Below are positions 60,861 to 64,000 of a DNA stretch of 64,000 bases, one piece after another; the first letter of the stretch is position 1; each line of letters starts with the position of its first letter. A model generated the notes under the pieces. The model worked only from the letters and a program-made list of their open reading frames with translations. It was not told the origin of the DNA and did no database searches. A program made the position numbers and the translations under genes. This DNA comes from Pseudokordiimonas caeni (GTDB taxonomy: Bacteria > Pseudomonadota > Alphaproteobacteria > Sphingomonadales > Kordiimonadaceae), in NCBI RefSeq assembly GCF_026719705.1, contig NZ_JAPPRR010000001.1, positions 1,837,255 through 1,901,254 on the forward strand, read 5' to 3'.

Positions 60861-61643
60861 TCAGACGAGACGGATCGAATGGCCACCATCCACCGGCAGG
60901 GCCACGCCGGTCACGTAGCTCGCCCCGTCGCCCGCCAGCATCAGGAAGGGCGCACGCAGCTCGGAAAGCTCGCCGTGACGCTTCGGCGGCGACTTCTGCA
61001 CCATCGCCTTGCCAATATCGCTTTCAAGATAGGTGTCGTTGATTTCCGTCTTGAAATAACCGGGACAGATGGCGTTGACGCGGATACCGAAACGGAACAG
61101 CTCGGTCGCCAGCGCTTTGGTCATCTGCACCACCGCCGCTTTCGAGGTCGCATAGGCGAACTGCTGCGGTGCCACGCCAAGGCCGAGGATCGAGGCGGTG
61201 TTGATGATCGAGCCGCCGGTTTTGGCTTCCACCATCCGGCGCGCCCCTTCCCGGGCCACGCGCCACGCACCCTTGAGATTCGTGTTCATCACGAAATCCC
61301 AATCTTCCTCGTCATGTTCCAGCGCCCATTTGGGGCAGGCCACTCCGGCATTGTTGGCCACAATGGTGACCGTGCCGAAAGCTTCCTCGGCGGCATCGAA
61401 GGCGGCAGCCACGCTTTTGCCGTCCGTCACATCCATCGCAACAGCGAGCGTCTTGTGGCCGGTTTCAGCGGCGATCTTGTCAGCGAGCGCCTGGATGCGT
61501 TCGGTACGGCGCGCTGCCAGCACCACATGGGCACCGGCAAGCGCCGCCGTATGGGCAAGCTCGGCGCCGATCCCCGACGACGCGCCGGAAACCAGCACCG
61601 TCTTGCCTTGCAAGCTGAAGAGTCCGTCCAGAAGCGTCGTCAT
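60861..61643 (-). CDS. Short-chain dehydrogenase/reductase
   Basis: A 260-residue classical SDR with VSGASSGIG at 16-24, NNAG near 95, a Ser in NTASILG, and YATSK with catalytic Tyr and Lys near 165. A C-terminal GVALPVDGGHS end is typical of FabG-like proteins. ATG 61643 is preferred because the motif then falls at the usual distance from the start; upstream ATG 61703 is in frame. It follows the glutaryl-CoA dehydrogenase gene by 19 bases on the same strand. It probably acts on a hydroxyacyl or ketone intermediate linked to acyl-CoA metabolism. Confidence 0.9.
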   Translation of the reverse strand: MTTLLDGLFSLQGKTVLVSGASSGIGAELAHTAALAGAHVVLAARRTERIQALADKIAAETGHKTLAVAMDVTDGKSVAAAFDAAEEAFGTVTIVANNAGVACPKWALEHDEEDWDFVMNTNLKGAWRVAREGARRMVEAKTGGSIINTASILGLGVAPQQFAYATSKAAVVQMTKALATELFRFGIRVNAICPGYFKTEINDTYLESDIGKAMVQKSPPKRHGELSELRAPFLMLAGDGASYVTGVALPVDGGHSIRLV

Positions 61644-61662
61644 AGGGACCAGTCCTTTCTTG

Positions 61663-62859
<1,197 letters not shown>

Positions 62860-63008
62860 GGTTTCATTCTCTTTGGGGCGCCGGGCCGGGGATGGCCATG
62901 CATGCGCCGGGACAAGTCATTCTGGAAGCGCGACGATAGCCTGCCCTATTTGGCCGGACAACACCCAATCGGAAACTGCCCGGATAGCGAACAGGCATCG
63001 GGCACAAG

Positions 63009-63980
63009 CTAGAACCAACCGGCCTTCCTGAGCCACACAACTAGCGCCACCCCGCACGCCATCAGGCCACCGGTCACCCACCAGAAGGCGAAGCCGTCTT
63101 CTGCCCCCGGCATACCGCCGACATTGATGCCCAGAAGCCCGGTCACGAAGCTCAGCGGCAGGAAAATCGCCGCGACCACGGAAAGCCGGTACATGTTGCG
63201 GTTCAGTTCGTCCTGAGTTGCTGCCATCAGGGCTTCACGCTGGATCTGCAACCGTTCGCCAAGGGCTTCAAGCTCATCCAGCATCCGGGCAATGCGTTCG
63301 CCTGCCTCGCTGAAACCCAGTCGGTTGGTGTGGTTGAGCCACGGGAAGCCTTCGGCCACCAGTTCATCGATCGCCAGCCGCATGGCACCGAGATGCCGGC
63401 GATAATGCAGGCCAAGGCGGCGCAGGCGCGCGATCAGTTCGCGGATTTCCTCGCCTTCTGCTTCCTCGTCGATCAGGTCTTCAAGGTCGTTGGCATCGCT
63501 CTGGAGACCCGCAATCATCAGAGAGATGCTCTCGGTCGCCGACAGGCAAAGGGCAGCCAGCAGATCCCCCGCCTTCTTGGGGCCGCGGCCAAGCTCCAGC
63601 CGTTCCTGCACCCGGCGCACCGCCTTGATCGGCACCCGTTCGTAGGTCAGCACGCTTTTGCCATCGGTCCAGACGCGCAGCGAGACGACCTCGCCGGGTT
63701 CGGCGCCGGGGTTGAGGTTTGGCACCTTCAGGATCAGCAGCGCTTCATCGCCCAGGGCTTCGAAACGGGCGCGGGTTTCCTTTGATCGCATGGGCTCAAG
63801 GAGCGCGGATTCGAGTGTGTGCGCGGCACGCGGCTCTGCCTCGCCCTGCGGTTCCCAGTTCAGGCTGCCATGTTCCCAGAGCGCGCCTTCCCCCACCTCG
63901 CACGGCTGCGCGGTGGCGCCGCCCTTGCCATCCAAAGCCAGGCGGAAAAGCAGCGTCGCTTCGCCCGAGACCATATCCAT
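63009..63980 (-). CDS. zntB: CorA/ZntB-family divalent cation transporter
   Basis: A 323-residue 2-TM-GxN channel-type protein. The long cytoplasmic N-terminal domain is followed by two C-terminal helices with LLGINVGGMPGAEDGFAFW between them. The GIN plus G-G-M-P loop is the ZntB version of the CorA GMN selectivity motif. ZntB moves zinc (and protons) across the inner membrane; direction is debated. The ATG at 63980 is 20 bases before the window end, and the upstream region is outside. The protein is complete. Confidence 0.9.
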   Translation of the reverse strand: MDMVSGEATLLFRLALDGKGGATAQPCEVGEGALWEHGSLNWEPQGEAEPRAAHTLESALLEPMRSKETRARFEALGDEALLILKVPNLNPGAEPGEVVSLRVWTDGKSVLTYERVPIKAVRRVQERLELGRGPKKAGDLLAALCLSATESISLMIAGLQSDANDLEDLIDEEAEGEEIRELIARLRRLGLHYRRHLGAMRLAIDELVAEGFPWLNHTNRLGFSEAGERIARMLDELEALGERLQIQREALMAATQDELNRNMYRLSVVAAIFLPLSFVTGLLGINVGGMPGAEDGFAFWWVTGGLMACGVALVVWLRKAGWF

Positions 63981-64000
63981 GCGGCTCCTCCCTTTCCGGA

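Overview
The window looks like a GC-rich (roughly 60% by eye) alphaproteobacterial chromosome. It has three TonB-dependent outer-membrane receptors with EEIVVTAQKR/EEIVVTANKR plug starts, an sfsA-map-radC gene order, a glutaryl-CoA dehydrogenase and PAS_5-type proteins. A Kordiimonadales- or Sphingomonadales-like marine heterotroph would fit, but I cannot fix the genus from sequence alone.

Region 1 (1-11772) is the 3' part of an extracellular contractile injection system (eCIS, Afp/PVC-type) operon. It runs: spike tip (cut by the window edge), gp25-like baseplate protein, two large baseplate proteins, a very short tape-measure-domain protein, an AAA+ ATPase, two nuclease-type effectors (a WHH/HNH nuclease and a DUF4157-led DNA/RNA endonuclease), a PAAR tip placed after the effectors, and a membrane-anchored coiled-coil protein of unknown role. 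Most junctions overlap or nearly touch.

Region 2 (about 11852-32364) and Region 3 (about 32319-48456) are bounded by three direct repeats of a tRNA-Leu(UAA) 3' end. The intact tRNA gene is at 48441-48527 on the minus strand. Partial copies lie at 11852-11897 and 32319-32364, each followed 32 bp later by the same 19-bp tandem repeat. I read this as two metabolic islands accreted in tandem at tRNA-Leu; neither shows an integrase. Region 2 carries hydrolases, RidA, a serine beta-lactamase-fold enzyme, a TonB receptor, an XRE-cupin regulator, a D-amino-acid dehydrogenase, and a nine-gene plus-strand operon (20614-32217): M81 peptidase, TRAP transporter, M28 peptidase, GH172 hydrolase, sugar isomerase, FGGY kinase and an esterase. 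Together they suggest import and breakdown of a substrate that has both amino-acid and pentose parts. Two matching palindrome-like sites (18236, 20467) are candidate operators of the XRE-cupin regulator.

Region 3 carries a TonB receptor, a DUF3604/PPIase/HupE module, an AraC-type regulator and two convergent catabolic operons (acyl-CoA synthetase, cupin dioxygenase, PhyH oxygenase, SDR, enoyl-reductase-like protein; and zinc dehydrogenase, epoxide-hydrolase-like protein, dimeric-barrel protein). Four copies of a two-half-site direct repeat (16-mer, 5-bp spacer, 21-bp period) stand before the four transcription units of this island and nowhere else I could find. This defines a self-contained AraC regulon whose limits match the island.

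Region 4 (48441-64000) is ordinary chromosome: tRNA-Leu, purU, two PAS_5 paralogues, a cinA-like gene with a degenerate GGDEF gene, an AhpD-like gene, purB, an amidohydrolase, nudix-radC-map-sfsA, a third TonB receptor, an SDR with glutaryl-CoA dehydrogenase, and a ZntB/CorA transporter.
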